A DNA stretch of 64,000 bases from Parachlamydia acanthamoebae (lineage in GTDB: Bacteria > Chlamydiota > Chlamydiia > Chlamydiales > Parachlamydiaceae). Of this stretch, positions 18,289 through 29,216 are shown in pieces. The notes under the pieces are model-generated. The model was not told the origin of the DNA and ran no database searches. It saw only the letters and a program-made list of their open reading frames with translations. Location: NCBI RefSeq assembly GCF_000875975.1, contig NZ_BAWW01000005.1:62001-126000 (forward strand). The letters are read 5' to 3'. Each line of letters starts with the position of its first letter. Position 1 is the first letter of the stretch. Both the position numbers and the translations under genes were made by a program.

Positions 18289-19803
18289 CTAGTTAAGATG
18301 GATATCCCAATGAAATATTTGCTGAGAGGAATCAACGCGATAAGCAATTAAAAAATCAGCTCCCCAAAAATTATCTTCGCCAGCAAGCGGAATGACTTCC
18401 ACATCCCCTTTTACAGATGGTGTCTCAATGAGAAGAATAGAGTCTCCCTTCTTCAATTGAATCAATTCACTAGTTCCCCGATAATGCGCAAAGGTTTTCG
18501 GATAAAGAGTTGCCCCTTCTTCTACCGAACAACTTTCAGCGGATACAAAGAAAACGAATGCCAATTCATGCACTTGGTCAAGTGAGACAAAATTAGCGGA
18601 AATAGATAATGTATTTTCTTGCATGGCAAAGCTTTGTTCAACTTCAGCCCAAACCTTGCTAGAAAGTCCGTTTCGGAAATTAGGCAAAGACTGCATGTCC
18701 ATTTGCTGCGGGGTCAAACGCAAGGTACTTTTAATTCTAAAGCCATTTTCAGAAAGATTCATTTTCCAGGCAGGTAAATTAGACTGAAAGCGAGATCCTT
18801 CTACTCCGAATCCTTGGCAATCCCCCAGAGGAAAAAATTGTGGACCATAATTGACAATTTCAACTTGAGCTTGCTTGATATAGCCCAGCCCTGTTTGCCC
18901 TCCATTGCCTGCACATAAGATAGTATTTTTTGCTGAACGACATCCAATTAACCCAACTTCCTGATCAAAAACCCAAGGATCTAGCGAAAATGCTTCTGAA
19001 GGACTCACGTTTCCAATTTGACTTAGATACATATGAACAAGCAGGAGATCATCCGGCAATCCTTCAGGAACATACTCTTGCAAATAATCCAGTTGCCGAG
19101 CGGCGACTAATCCGAAATTTGAATCATCGGTTAAAACGGCAATCGCCTGAAATAAAAGATAATTCGAAATTAAATGATGTTTAAGCGAGGCATTTTCTTC
19201 GAGAACAAAAAGACCGCGTATAGGAGAATAATCAGGGTTGAGTGTATTTAAGTGCCATTTAGCAATATATTGAGCTGCTTCTATTAAAGAAGGCTCTTGT
19301 TTTAAATGACCCAAAATAGCCCAAAAGAATCCCAAGTCTGCGTGAAAACGACCATGTGTGGTTTTCCCCCAGCTCCATAATCCTTTCCATTCCAAAAAAG
19401 CGGCTCCACTTTTAAGCTGCGAGGGCTTTGGAAGAATAACTGGCTCCCCTATTAAAGCACCCAGAACCGATTTGAGAGCGGTTGCCAATTGAAATTCTTC
19501 CCAAACTTTGATTTGACGAAAATTTTCAATCTTTTCTTGCAACCAGATGGAATAAGGCGGAGGGCAGTCTTTATTTAGAATGCCGATCAAAGCGAGTGTG
19601 AAGAGTTGGAGCCCTTCAGATATTATTTCGAAGGGGTTTTCATAATCTTCAATAGATGTAAGCAAATCATCAAAATGATGAATATTCCCAAAATCAAAAA
19701 ATTGGGAATTGAGAGTCGCATAGATAAGCGAGGTTCTTAGTGAAGAATGGTACAAGTCTTTGCACTGTTCTGCTTGTAAATTTTTTAAATCTAAATTTGT
19801 CAT
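18289..19803 (-). CDS. Conserved chlamydial protein of unknown function (CT266-position gene)
   Basis: A 504-residue protein without signal peptide or membrane helices. The N-terminal half is helical with paired-helix spacing (HGRFHADLGFFWAILGHL, IEAAQYIAKWHLN), suggestive of an alpha/alpha-toroid. The C-terminal half is strand-rich (WAEVEQSFAMQENTLSISA), recalling the layout of heparinase II/III-like or other toroid-plus-beta-sandwich carbohydrate enzymes. No catalytic motif is recognisable, so no enzyme function is claimed. In Chlamydia trachomatis, from memory, the order is ABC exporter, accA, an unknown gene (CT266), then an HU/IHF gene. This gene sits in the matching place with the L,D-transpeptidase inserted between. 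Confidence 0.75.
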   Translation of the reverse strand: MTNLDLKNLQAEQCKDLYHSSLRTSLIYATLNSQFFDFGNIHHFDDLLTSIEDYENPFEIISEGLQLFTLALIGILNKDCPPPYSIWLQEKIENFRQIKVWEEFQLATALKSVLGALIGEPVILPKPSQLKSGAAFLEWKGLWSWGKTTHGRFHADLGFFWAILGHLKQEPSLIEAAQYIAKWHLNTLNPDYSPIRGLFVLEENASLKHHLISNYLLFQAIAVLTDDSNFGLVAARQLDYLQEYVPEGLPDDLLLVHMYLSQIGNVSPSEAFSLDPWVFDQEVGLIGCRSAKNTILCAGNGGQTGLGYIKQAQVEIVNYGPQFFPLGDCQGFGVEGSRFQSNLPAWKMNLSENGFRIKSTLRLTPQQMDMQSLPNFRNGLSSKVWAEVEQSFAMQENTLSISANFVSLDQVHELAFVFFVSAESCSVEEGATLYPKTFAHYRGTSELIQLKKGDSILLIETPSVKGDVEVIPLAGEDNFWGADFLIAYRVDSSQQIFHWDIHLN

Positions 19804-19994
19804 TACAGGGGCTTTATCAATATTACACGCATACCATTCTTAACACGATTTTCTTATTACGGATCTTTGGACAGATTGCAAAGAGATCTGTCGTTATTCA
19901 ACACCCGTATTACTCCATAGAATTTCAAAAGAGAGCAAATGAGGCTCAAGCAACTGCATTTGCCTTCACGGCTCAACTTTTTGATATGACAACC

Positions 19995-20303
19995 TTATTT
20001 TTCGATAAGTTTGCGCATTTTTTTACCTGGAGTGAACTTTACTGCAGAACGTGCTGGGATAATGATAGGCACTGCAGCATTTTTAGGATTACGACCAATT
20101 TTTTGTTTACGTTCAACTACTTCAAACACCCCAAAATCACGAAATTCGAGTCTTTCTCCTTCCGCTAAAGCTTCTGTCATTCTGTCCAGAAAAGCCTGGA
20201 TGACATTTCTTACATCATTTGGATGAATTTGCTTTTCCTGGGCGATTGAGTTGATGAGCTTCTTTTTTGTCATCGTGCTTTTTTTTGCAAGAGTTGTTGT
20301 CAT
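19995..20303 (-). CDS. HU/IHF-family DNA-binding protein
   Basis: Small histone-like protein that bends DNA and compacts the nucleoid. The family signature is present as GRNPKNAAVPIIIPARSAVKF followed by TPGKKMRK, after the body LINSIAQEKQIHPNDVRNVI and EFRDFGVFEV. The ATG at 20303 has AAGGAG 10 bases upstream. The 102 residues include a basic ~12-residue N-terminal extension (TTTLAKKSTMTKKK). It lies downstream of tyrS, separated by ~300 bp. Confidence 0.95.
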   Translation of the reverse strand: MTTTLAKKSTMTKKKLINSIAQEKQIHPNDVRNVIQAFLDRMTEALAEGERLEFRDFGVFEVVERKQKIGRNPKNAAVPIIIPARSAVKFTPGKKMRKLIEK

Positions 20304-20449
20304 AACTGTAGGACTCCTTAAAGTTATAAAGCTGCTATAGGCTGTGGCTTAATGCTTGGATTATCACTGATATTCTCGTATCCCTTTCATTTACAATCAA
20401 GCGATTTTTCAAATTCAGTTTACTCTTCGTCAGGTGTATAAGCAATGTT

Positions 20450-20539
20450 TTAGCGAAGTTTCTTACGAGTGCTACGCTCCCACTCGATGAACTCAGGCCA
20501 TTCGGCTTGAATGTCCAAGGTCATGAATTTCTCTATCAT
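20450..20539 (-). CDS. Possible 29-residue small protein between tyrS and the HU gene
   Basis: Within the 307-bp gap between tyrS and the HU gene, a short minus-strand frame encodes MIEKFMTLDIQAEWPEF followed by IEWERSTRKKLR. It is rich in Trp, Glu and basic residues, which is unusual for random AT-rich DNA. No Shine-Dalgarno is visible before either ATG, and the frame stays open a further 11 codons upstream. It may be a real microprotein, a gene remnant or chance. The rest of the gap shows no other feature. Confidence 0.3.
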   Translation of the reverse strand: MIEKFMTLDIQAEWPEFIEWERSTRKKLR

Positions 20540-20610
20540 ACGAAACAAGAATTTCGTTTCAATAATATTTTTTTATAATCTGTTTTTTTTAAACAGAACA
20601 TTCTCCAAGA

Positions 20611-21903
20611 TCAGTCAATCTTCTCGGAAGATTGAGAAACTCGAACAAGTATTTTATTTTTTTTACCGAAGGCAATCAACATAAGATTGCCATCAATTAA
20701 AGCTTTTGGCGTTAAAATATAATTTTCTTCTTCAATCCTAAGATTATTAAGATAAACGCCTCCATTTTTAATCAACTTTCTTAAATCGCCTTTGCTGCGT
20801 TCAGGAGTAATTTCGCTGACAACATCAACTAAACGACGATTCAGAATATTTTCCATAGAAACAGTATAATTTGGCATATCATCTGCTAAATTATTTAAGA
20901 CTTCTGCATCTAAGGCGGTTGCTGCACCAGGTGCAGCTCCTTCTGTGACTTTGAGCGCAATGCGAAGCCCTTCTTCACCATGCACAATGCGTGTAACTTC
21001 TTCAGCAAGTTTACGCTGAGCGGTGTTGGCAACATAATCGCTTTGAGTCATCATCTTTTCATAGATTCGAATTTCGTCCATTTCCATAAAGGTCAGGATC
21101 TTCATTAACTTGATCACATCCGCATCTGCTACACGAAATAGATACTGGTAAAATTCGTACGGAGAAAGCATTTCAGAAGATAGCCAGATAGCTCCTTGTT
21201 CTGATTTTCCAAATTTTTTCCCATCACTACGTGTTAGAAGAGGAAAGGTCAATCCATGAACCGCTTTGCCTCTCACTTTACGTACAAGATCCGTTCCCGC
21301 TGTGATGTTTCCCCATTGGTCACTCCCACCCATTTCGAGTGTTACCCCGTGATGATCATAAAGATGCAAGAAATCGTACCCTTGTAATAGCTGATAGCTA
21401 AATTCGGTAAAACTGAGACCCTCTTCGGATTCCAAACGGATTTTAACACTATCTTTAGCAAGCATCGTTCCTACACGGAAGTACTTTCCAACATCGCGTA
21501 AAAAATCAACAAGCGAAAATCCCTTAAACCAATCATAATTATTAAGAATGATCAGTTCGACGTCTTTTGAGGAATGTTTCAAAACCGCTTCGATATTTTT
21601 TCTAATTCCATACAAATTTTTTTGAATGCTATCATCGTCTAGAATATTGCGTTCTTTGCTTCGGCCGGAAGGATCTCCAATCATGCCTGTAGCTCCCCCT
21701 ACGATAGCAATAGGCGTATGTCCGCAGCGCTGAAACCATGCCAAGCCCATAATTGCAACCATATTGCCCAAATGCAAACTTTCCGCTGTAGGATCAAATC
21801 CACAATAGACCTTTAAAGGTGTTGAGGTAATTTCTTTAAGGTTGTTGCTTGTCATGGCTTCGATGAAGCCCCGCTCTTGAAGAATATCTATGACATTTTG
21901 CAT
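20611..21903 (-). CDS. tyrS: Tyrosyl-tRNA synthetase
   Basis: Class I synthetase charging tRNA-Tyr. HIGH-like motif HLGN (residues 44-47) in PTAESLHLGNMVA, tyrosine pocket GFDPTA and QLLQGYDFLHL, GGSDQWGNITAG, and the KMSKS-like loop KKFGKSE are all visible. The C-terminal S4-like RNA-binding domain is present (KGDLRKLIKNGGVYLNN). Length 430 is typical of the bacterial TyrS1 type. No T-box leader is apparent upstream. Confidence 0.97.
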   Translation of the reverse strand: MQNVIDILQERGFIEAMTSNNLKEITSTPLKVYCGFDPTAESLHLGNMVAIMGLAWFQRCGHTPIAIVGGATGMIGDPSGRSKERNILDDDSIQKNLYGIRKNIEAVLKHSSKDVELIILNNYDWFKGFSLVDFLRDVGKYFRVGTMLAKDSVKIRLESEEGLSFTEFSYQLLQGYDFLHLYDHHGVTLEMGGSDQWGNITAGTDLVRKVRGKAVHGLTFPLLTRSDGKKFGKSEQGAIWLSSEMLSPYEFYQYLFRVADADVIKLMKILTFMEMDEIRIYEKMMTQSDYVANTAQRKLAEEVTRIVHGEEGLRIALKVTEGAAPGAATALDAEVLNNLADDMPNYTVSMENILNRRLVDVVSEITPERSKGDLRKLIKNGGVYLNNLRIEEENYILTPKALIDGNLMLIAFGKKNKILVRVSQSSEKID

Positions 21904-22150
21904 GACAAATTCCTAATATGGATTTTAAAACGATGAACTGCTTTAGGTAGATCTGAATGGAGGTATTCTGTATTGTTAAGTGATTTTCTGTCAATAATCT
22001 ACAGCTAATTTTTCCGTTTCCCTACATAAAATTTTAATTATTATCTATTAAAGACCATTTATAGGCCTTTTAGGTTGAACGGCGTAGTCTACATAAAAAC
22101 ATGCTCGACGAACTAGAGTATAAAATACTCCTTTATTTCAGAACAGAAAA

Positions 22151-22444
22151 TCATTTCTTTAACCAACAGAAAAAATTGGGATCGAAAAAACCACTCACAT
22201 ATATGCTACGAAAGCTTTTTAAATCCTCAATCAGTGGCTCACTTTTTTTTTAGCAGACAAAGCATTTAGCCAATATTTTGATCAAATCTTTCATCTTATC
22301 AGCCTCTTGTGAGGTCTTTTCCCGTTTTTTGGAAATATCCTCAATGACCTGTGAGGATTCCTTTCATGGATTATTCCCCATAACAAGCAGGGGAATCACT
22401 TCATGCGATGTAAGCTCACCGAGAAAGAATAAGAATTTTTCCAT
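22151..22444 (-). pseudogene. Possible decayed gene in the 780-bp gap upstream of tyrS
   Basis: Between tyrS and nif3 (21904-22686) no intact gene is seen. One minus-strand frame of 98 codons reads MEKFLFFLGELTSHEVIPLL, then after a TGA a charged helical stretch (VIEDISKKREKTSQEADKMK), and after a TAA continues SEPLIEDLKSFRSIYVSGFF. The consistent frame interrupted by two single stop codons suggests a remnant of a coiled-coil protein, but chance cannot be excluded. The rest of the gap shows nothing else. Confidence 0.3.
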
Positions 22445-22686
22445 TATGCCAGTTTTACAAACTGGATCATCTCACGTTTTTTAGACATTCAAGTCTGAAC
22501 ACGAGAAAATAGAGGCGTAAAAGAACGAAAGAGACACGCCCTTATAAAACCTGGATACCTTTTTGAAAAAATAGTGCGATCTATGGCGTTCGGCAATGTT
22601 TTTGCTTGAGAACTCAAATCTATTGCAAACAACCGTAAGAGAGCTCTTAAATTCGAGAAGAAATAAAAATAGTCATAAAATCATCC

Positions 22687-23448
22687 TTAAAAAGGATTTA
22701 AGACATCAATAAAGAGCGTATCTATTGAAAATTTTTGTTTTAAATGCACACCCAAGGCGCGCGGTCCAATTCTCTCTGTTGCAGAGTGTCCCAGACCAAA
22801 AAAATTAACCTTTTCTTCATAGGCTTGATGCCAGGTTGGTTCATCAAAGCTTCCCGTAATAAAGCAATCCAACTTTTCAGAAGCAGCGTCCACAATAGAG
22901 CGATATGCGCCTCCGGAAATCAATCCTACGGATTCTACAATCTCCTTTCCCCCAAGAGCAACATGGGCTGCATGCCCATAGTAGCGCTCTAATTTCTCTT
23001 GAAAAACACCTCTTTTCTGCGGAGCAATTTTCCCCTGCACGCCAATCGGAATTTTATTGAAAAAACCAAACGGTTTTAAATCCATCCACTCTAAATCTTG
23101 CGCCGCTTTCCAGTTATTTCCAAATTCCATATGGGCATCAAGAGGTAAATGATAAGCAAAAAGAGAAAGGCCATGTTTTAAAAGAAGGGCAATCTTTTTG
23201 TGTTTAGTCCCAACAATTGGAAATTCATCTCGATTCCAAAAGAGTCCATGGTGAACAATTAAGGCCTGACAACTTGCATCTATGGCTTGCTGTATCGTTT
23301 CTAAACTTGCAGAAACCGCTACACCAATGCGATTAATCTTTTCATCACCTTCTACCTGTAGTCCATTAGGGCAATTATCCATCAAACCAGGGATATGTAA
23401 CAGAGTCTCTAGGTATTTAGATAATTCTTGTAATGTAATCATAATCAT
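22687..23448 (-). CDS. Nif3/YbgI (DUF34) family metal-binding protein
   Basis: Conserved cytosolic protein with a dinuclear metal site. The family has been linked to GTP cyclohydrolase I type 2 or metal-chaperone roles, and its physiological job is uncertain. Visible marks are DNCPNGLQVEG at the N-terminus, the metal ligands in LIVHHGLFW and HLPLDAH, GLISGGA, and the C-terminal GHSATERIGPR. Length ~253 residues matches the short form without the inserted domain. It is transcribed away from rpiA. Confidence 0.92.
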   Translation of the reverse strand: MIMITLQELSKYLETLLHIPGLMDNCPNGLQVEGDEKINRIGVAVSASLETIQQAIDASCQALIVHHGLFWNRDEFPIVGTKHKKIALLLKHGLSLFAYHLPLDAHMEFGNNWKAAQDLEWMDLKPFGFFNKIPIGVQGKIAPQKRGVFQEKLERYYGHAAHVALGGKEIVESVGLISGGAYRSIVDAASEKLDCFITGSFDEPTWHQAYEEKVNFFGLGHSATERIGPRALGVHLKQKFSIDTLFIDVLNPF

Positions 23449-23515
23449 TCCAAAATCGGGTTATATCAGCCATTTAAAGTATTTTGATGATCTATTTAAT
23501 AAGGGTTTCTCCAAA

Positions 23516-24199
23516 ATGTCAAATGCTATTTCTCTCGCAAAAGAAGCGGCTGGTCGAACAGCTGCGCAGTTTATAGAATCAGGAATGTTAGTCGGATTAG
23601 GAACTGGCACGACCACTCATTGCTTTATTGAAGCCCTAGGAAAACGATGTCAAGAAGGACTACGAATTCAAGCGCTTGCTTCATCTGAACGCTCTGCGAC
23701 TCTAGCACGAGAACAAAAAATTCCTCTACTTCAGACAGATCAGGTCACTTATTTAGATATAACTGTCGATGGTGCAGATCAAATCGACCCACAAAAAAGA
23801 ATGATTAAAGGAGGAGGCGGGGCATTACTACGTGAAAAAATTTTGGCTTCCATCAGCAAAGAAATGGTTGTCATTGTTGACTCTTCTAAAGTCGTTGAGC
23901 AATTTGGTTCCTTTCCGCTTCCCGTAGAGATGGTAACATTTGCCTATCAAGCAACCATCAAAAAATTAAACGCACTTGGATATACAGGAAAGTTGCGCGA
24001 AAAAGGCGGGATCCCTTATGTCTCGGATAACGGGAATTACATTTTTGATATTTCACTGCCGAAGCCTTGCTTAACTCCAGAAAAAGAAAACCAACAAATT
24101 CGAGCCATTCCAGGAGTTGTTGAAACAGGTTTTTTCTTTGGATTAGCTGGCCGTGTTTTGATTGGATTTCCGGACGGACGTGTTGAAATTCGTTCGTGA
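23516..24199 (+). CDS. rpiA: Ribose-5-phosphate isomerase A
   Basis: Interconverts ribose 5-phosphate and ribulose 5-phosphate in the pentose phosphate pathway. The phosphate loop GLGTGTTT (27-34), DGADQID, KGGGGALLREK and the C-terminal GLAGRVLIGFPDGRVE are diagnostic. I start it at the ATG at 23516, giving 227 residues, the normal RpiA length. An open frame extends farther upstream, but it runs antisense through the nif3 start and has no homology-like content. The ribosome site (AAGGG) is weak. Confidence 0.95.
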   Translation: MSNAISLAKEAAGRTAAQFIESGMLVGLGTGTTTHCFIEALGKRCQEGLRIQALASSERSATLAREQKIPLLQTDQVTYLDITVDGADQIDPQKRMIKGGGGALLREKILASISKEMVVIVDSSKVVEQFGSFPLPVEMVTFAYQATIKKLNALGYTGKLREKGGIPYVSDNGNYIFDISLPKPCLTPEKENQQIRAIPGVVETGFFFGLAGRVLIGFPDGRVEIRS

Positions 24200-24255
24200 C
24201 AAAAAAAAGCCCCTGACTAAAATGCGAATTTAATCTGAGTAGCTGAAGGAAGCCC

Positions 24256-24669
24256 ATGCATTCTGAACTTGTCCCTCTATCTTTTGATAAAATTATGCAA
24301 ACTCGCTCGTATACGGTCGTGATTTTGGGAAGTGATCAGAAAAAATTTGCCATTTACACAGATCCAACCACCGGACGCAATTTACAGATGTATTTAACTG
24401 GATTGGAAAAGGCGCGTCCTCTTACCCATGATTTGATCGACTCCATTTTACAAGGACTGGACGTTAAAATTTTGCAGGTTGTCATCACGGATTTGCAGGA
24501 TACAGTGTATTTTGCACGTTTATTCCTTGAGCAAACAATTGGAAACCTTCGCCATATTTTAGAGATCGACGCCCGCCCAAGTGATTGCATCACATTAGCT
24601 CTCATGAACAACGTTCCCGTCTATTGCACACGAGAAGTTCTGGAAAAAACAATTGCGATTGAAGAATAA
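24256..24669 (+). CDS. Bifunctional nuclease (BFN/DUF151) domain protein
   Basis: Small protein of the BFN family, for which RNase and DNase activity has been reported in plants. The bacterial role is little known. Typical features are the strand Glu/Asp-rich core (VVILGSDQKKFAIYTDP), TGLEKARPLTHDLI and the C-terminal IDARPSDCITLALMNNVPVY. At 137 residues it consists of little more than the domain. It lies 56 bp after rpiA in the same direction, so co-transcription is plausible. Confidence 0.85.
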   Translation: MHSELVPLSFDKIMQTRSYTVVILGSDQKKFAIYTDPTTGRNLQMYLTGLEKARPLTHDLIDSILQGLDVKILQVVITDLQDTVYFARLFLEQTIGNLRHILEIDARPSDCITLALMNNVPVYCTREVLEKTIAIEE

Positions 24670-24722
24670 AAAGAAGGGGTCATATCAATCATACTAAAAT
24701 GATGACGAAGCCCCTAATTTAT

Positions 24723-25022
24723 CTAATAATTGATATTAAATTTGTTACGTGCGAGATCTAAAAGTGTCTCAACAGCTTGCTGAGCATCATCGCCAGTCGC
24801 TGTAACGGAAATACGCGATCCACGCGTTGCAGCTAGCATCAAAATTCCTAGAAGAGACTTAGCGTTCACCTCCGTTTTTTGATAGGTTAGCCGAACATCG
24901 GATTTAAAGGCAGCAGCACACTTCACAATTTCAGTTGAAGGGCGTGTATGAAGCCCTCGTTCATTTCGAACGACAAAAATTCCTTTAGCCTTGCATCTTT
25001 CCATAGGGCTTTGTATCGACAT
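24723..25022 (-). CDS. ptsH: Phosphocarrier protein HPr
   Basis: PTS phosphocarrier; the motif RGLHTRPST holds the phosphorylated His25, and VNAKSLLGIL holds Ser56, equivalent to the regulatory Ser46. I choose the ATG at 25022 because AGGAGG lies four bases before it; the frame is open a further 31 codons. This gives 99 residues, ~10 more than classical HPr at the N-terminus. No ptsI or hprK is adjacent. In Chlamydiae the PTS is incomplete and probably regulatory. Confidence 0.93.
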   Translation of the reverse strand: MSIQSPMERCKAKGIFVVRNERGLHTRPSTEIVKCAAAFKSDVRLTYQKTEVNAKSLLGILMLAATRGSRISVTATGDDAQQAVETLLDLARNKFNINY

Positions 25023-25266
25023 TTTTCCTCCTAATGTTTTGCAGAACAGGAAAATTTCACTTGCGGTATATGGATAAATCGACACACTATTTACTTGCAA
25101 ATGATTTTTTTTCAAAATTCAATATTCAAGCTTTTTGTAGTCAAAATTCCATTAAATTCAGTATAAAAGTCCTCTTAAGCTAACCTTTTGAAAAAGTTGT
25201 TACCTTCAAGTTTTTGAATCCATCTCTTTCATCCACCAACAAGTATAGCACATGGAGAATTATATT

Positions 25267-27078
25267 ATGACTGTTAAACCAAGAAATTTAGTCGACCCTA
25301 AAGACTGTTGGAATGTGGAGGCTCTTTATCCATCCTTTCAAAGTTGGCAGAACATTTTTATCGAAACTATCGGTGAAAACCCCCGCCCATCATGGCCTGA
25401 CATAGAAGCTTTTAAAGGGCGCTTAACAGAAAGTCCAGAAACATTAAAATCGGCCCTCGATATTCTTTTTGCGCATGATGAAAAGCTCTCTAAATTGTAT
25501 ACGTATGCGCATTTGAGAAATGATGAAGATATTACTAACGATCAACATAAGATTGGGTACACGAAAATCACAGGAATTTTACACGATTTTAATCAAGCCA
25601 CTGCATGGATTGAGCCTGAGCTCCTATCCCAAAACATAGAAAAACTCGACATGTTTTTACATGCTCCCGCTTTGGCGCCCTACAAATTTTTTCTGGAGAA
25701 AATTTTAAGAAAAAAAGCACACACACTTTCATCAGAATCAGAAGCTCTATGCGCCATGGCCGGCAAAGCAATGGAAACACCTTATAAAGCTTTCAATGCT
25801 CTCAATGATGCAGATTTCGATTTTGGTCTCGTGACAGACAGCAAAGGCGAGCAAAGACCTTTAACGCATGGAACCTATGGCATTTATTTAAGGGAACACG
25901 ATCAAGTTCTTCGAAAAAATGCGTTTAATCAATTGCACGGCAAATACCTCAAATATGAAAATTCTCTGACCGAGTTATTACAAGGGGCTGTGCAGAATCA
26001 TTTATTTAATGCGCAGGCTCATCACTATCCGACTTGCTTAGATGCTGCTCTATTCCCCAAAAATATTGATACAAAAGTTTATACAGCTCTTATTCAAGCG
26101 GTGAATGAAGAGCTTCCCTCTCTTCATCGCTATATGCATTTACGGCGCCGTGTTTTAGGGCTCGACACTTTGCATTTATATGATATGTACGTTCCTCTCA
26201 TTCAAGAAGTGGAAATGAAAATTCCTTATTCAGAAGCTGAAGAATTGATCATCGATTCTGTGGCTCCTCTTGGATCCGAATACCAAAACCTTCTACGCAA
26301 GGGGTTGAAGGAGGAGCGTTGGGTTGATCGCTATGAAAACAAAAACAAAAGATCGGGAGCCTATTCAAGTGGATGCTATGGCAGCATGCCCTACATTCTC
26401 ATGAACTACAAAGACCTCTTGCGCGATGTCTTTACATTGGCACATGAGGCTGGCCATAGCATGCATAGTCTTCTTTCTCGTACCACACAGCCCTATCACT
26501 ACAGCGATTATCCTATCTTCTTGGCAGAAGTTGCTTCAACATTTAATGAAGACCTTCTCATTCGGCTGCTTTTTGAGCGTGCTAAGACAAAAGAGGAAAA
26601 AATCTATTTAATCAATCAGAAAATCGAGGATATTCGCTCAACCTTATTCCGCCAAACCATGTTTGCCGAATTTGAGCTTTTGATTCATGAGATGGCAGAA
26701 AATAATACCCCCCTCACGCCCGCAACTTTGAAGCAAGAATATCGCAAATTAAATGAAAAATATTTTGGAAACGAAACAGCGATCCACACAGAAGCAGAAA
26801 TTGAGTGGGCTCGCATCCCCCATTTCTACTACAATTTCTATGTTTTCCAGTATGCCACAGGAATTAGTGCAGCTCTAGCTTTGGCAGATAAAGTCGTCAC
26901 AGAAGGAGAGCCTGCCCGCGAAGCCTATCTGCAATTCTTAAAAGGCGGGTCGAGTGGGTATCCAATTGAAATGTTACAAGCAGCCGGCGTCGATATGCAA
27001 ACCCCTAAGCCTGTAAAATCTGCTATACATAAATTTGATGAATACGTGAAATTATTAGAGCAACTTTTGTTTTCTTAG
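25267..27078 (+). CDS. pepF: Oligoendopeptidase F (M3 family)
   Basis: Cytosolic zinc metallopeptidase that degrades oligopeptides. The zinc motif HEAGH has His393, Glu394 and His397 (LAHEAGHSMHSLL), followed by the downstream Glu in FLAEVASTFNE. I prefer the ATG at 25267, with GGAG nine bases upstream, over an in-frame ATG at 25252. It gives ~603 residues, normal for PepF. It lies upstream of groES-groEL in the same direction, matching the chlamydial neighbourhood pepF-groES-groEL. Confidence 0.95.
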   Translation: MTVKPRNLVDPKDCWNVEALYPSFQSWQNIFIETIGENPRPSWPDIEAFKGRLTESPETLKSALDILFAHDEKLSKLYTYAHLRNDEDITNDQHKIGYTKITGILHDFNQATAWIEPELLSQNIEKLDMFLHAPALAPYKFFLEKILRKKAHTLSSESEALCAMAGKAMETPYKAFNALNDADFDFGLVTDSKGEQRPLTHGTYGIYLREHDQVLRKNAFNQLHGKYLKYENSLTELLQGAVQNHLFNAQAHHYPTCLDAALFPKNIDTKVYTALIQAVNEELPSLHRYMHLRRRVLGLDTLHLYDMYVPLIQEVEMKIPYSEAEELIIDSVAPLGSEYQNLLRKGLKEERWVDRYENKNKRSGAYSSGCYGSMPYILMNYKDLLRDVFTLAHEAGHSMHSLLSRTTQPYHYSDYPIFLAEVASTFNEDLLIRLLFERAKTKEEKIYLINQKIEDIRSTLFRQTMFAEFELLIHEMAENNTPLTPATLKQEYRKLNEKYFGNETAIHTEAEIEWARIPHFYYNFYVFQYATGISAALALADKVVTEGEPAREAYLQFLKGGSSGYPIEMLQAAGVDMQTPKPVKSAIHKFDEYVKLLEQLLFS

Positions 27079-27107
27079 CAGTCAAATTAAGAATCTGCTA
27101 AAAAGGC

Positions 27108-27136
27108 TTGCAAAAAAATTGGCAGAGCGATATATC
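27108..27136 (+). promoter_or_regulatory. Candidate sigma-70-type promoter of groESL
   Basis: TTGCAA (27108-27113), a 17-bp spacer and TATATC (27131-27136) lie ~65 bp before the groES start. No CIRCE inverted repeat is visible between pepF and groES. A short palindrome CCTGCAGG follows the -10 region. This is a motif call only. Confidence 0.45.
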
Positions 27137-27201
27137 TTTTGATTTCGATAAGCCTGCAGGCCTTGCTTGCGAGATGTAAACCTAAACTAAGGAGAAACCC
27201 T

Positions 27202-27531
27202 ATGGCTCAAACAGAAGAATTGAAAGCGACTCAAGCTAAAAACACACTTAAGCCGCTTGGCGACCGTGTTTTAGTTCGTCGCCTAGAAGCAGAAGAAAAG
27301 CTCAAAGGTGGAATCATTCTTCCAGACACTGCAAAGAAAAAACAAGAACAAGCAGAAGTCGTCGCTATTGGCACAGGAAAAAAAGATAAAGACGGCAATC
27401 TGATTCCTCCTCCAGTAAAAATTGGAGATATTGTTCTAATGGAAAAATACTCAGGTCAAGAAGTGACTCTTGGCGATCAAGAATATGTTATCGTCCGTGG
27501 AGATGACTTGATTGCTATCATCCAAAATTAA
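27202..27531 (+). CDS. groES: Co-chaperonin GroES
   Basis: Seven-fold cap of the GroEL chamber. Core motifs are LKPLGDRVLVRR, KGGIILPDTAKKKQEQAEVV, VKIGDIVLMEKYSGQEV and VRGDDLIAI. The start is the ATG at 27202 with AAGGAG eight bases upstream, giving 109 residues. That includes a ~12-residue extension (MAQTEELKATQAKN) before the normal GroES start. The bicistronic groESL order is retained, 36 bp before groEL. Confidence 0.97.
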   Translation: MAQTEELKATQAKNTLKPLGDRVLVRRLEAEEKLKGGIILPDTAKKKQEQAEVVAIGTGKKDKDGNLIPPPVKIGDIVLMEKYSGQEVTLGDQEYVIVRGDDLIAIIQN

Positions 27532-29190
<1,659 letters not shown>

Positions 29191-29216
29191 TCCAAATCCT
29201 TAAAGCCTAAAAAATC

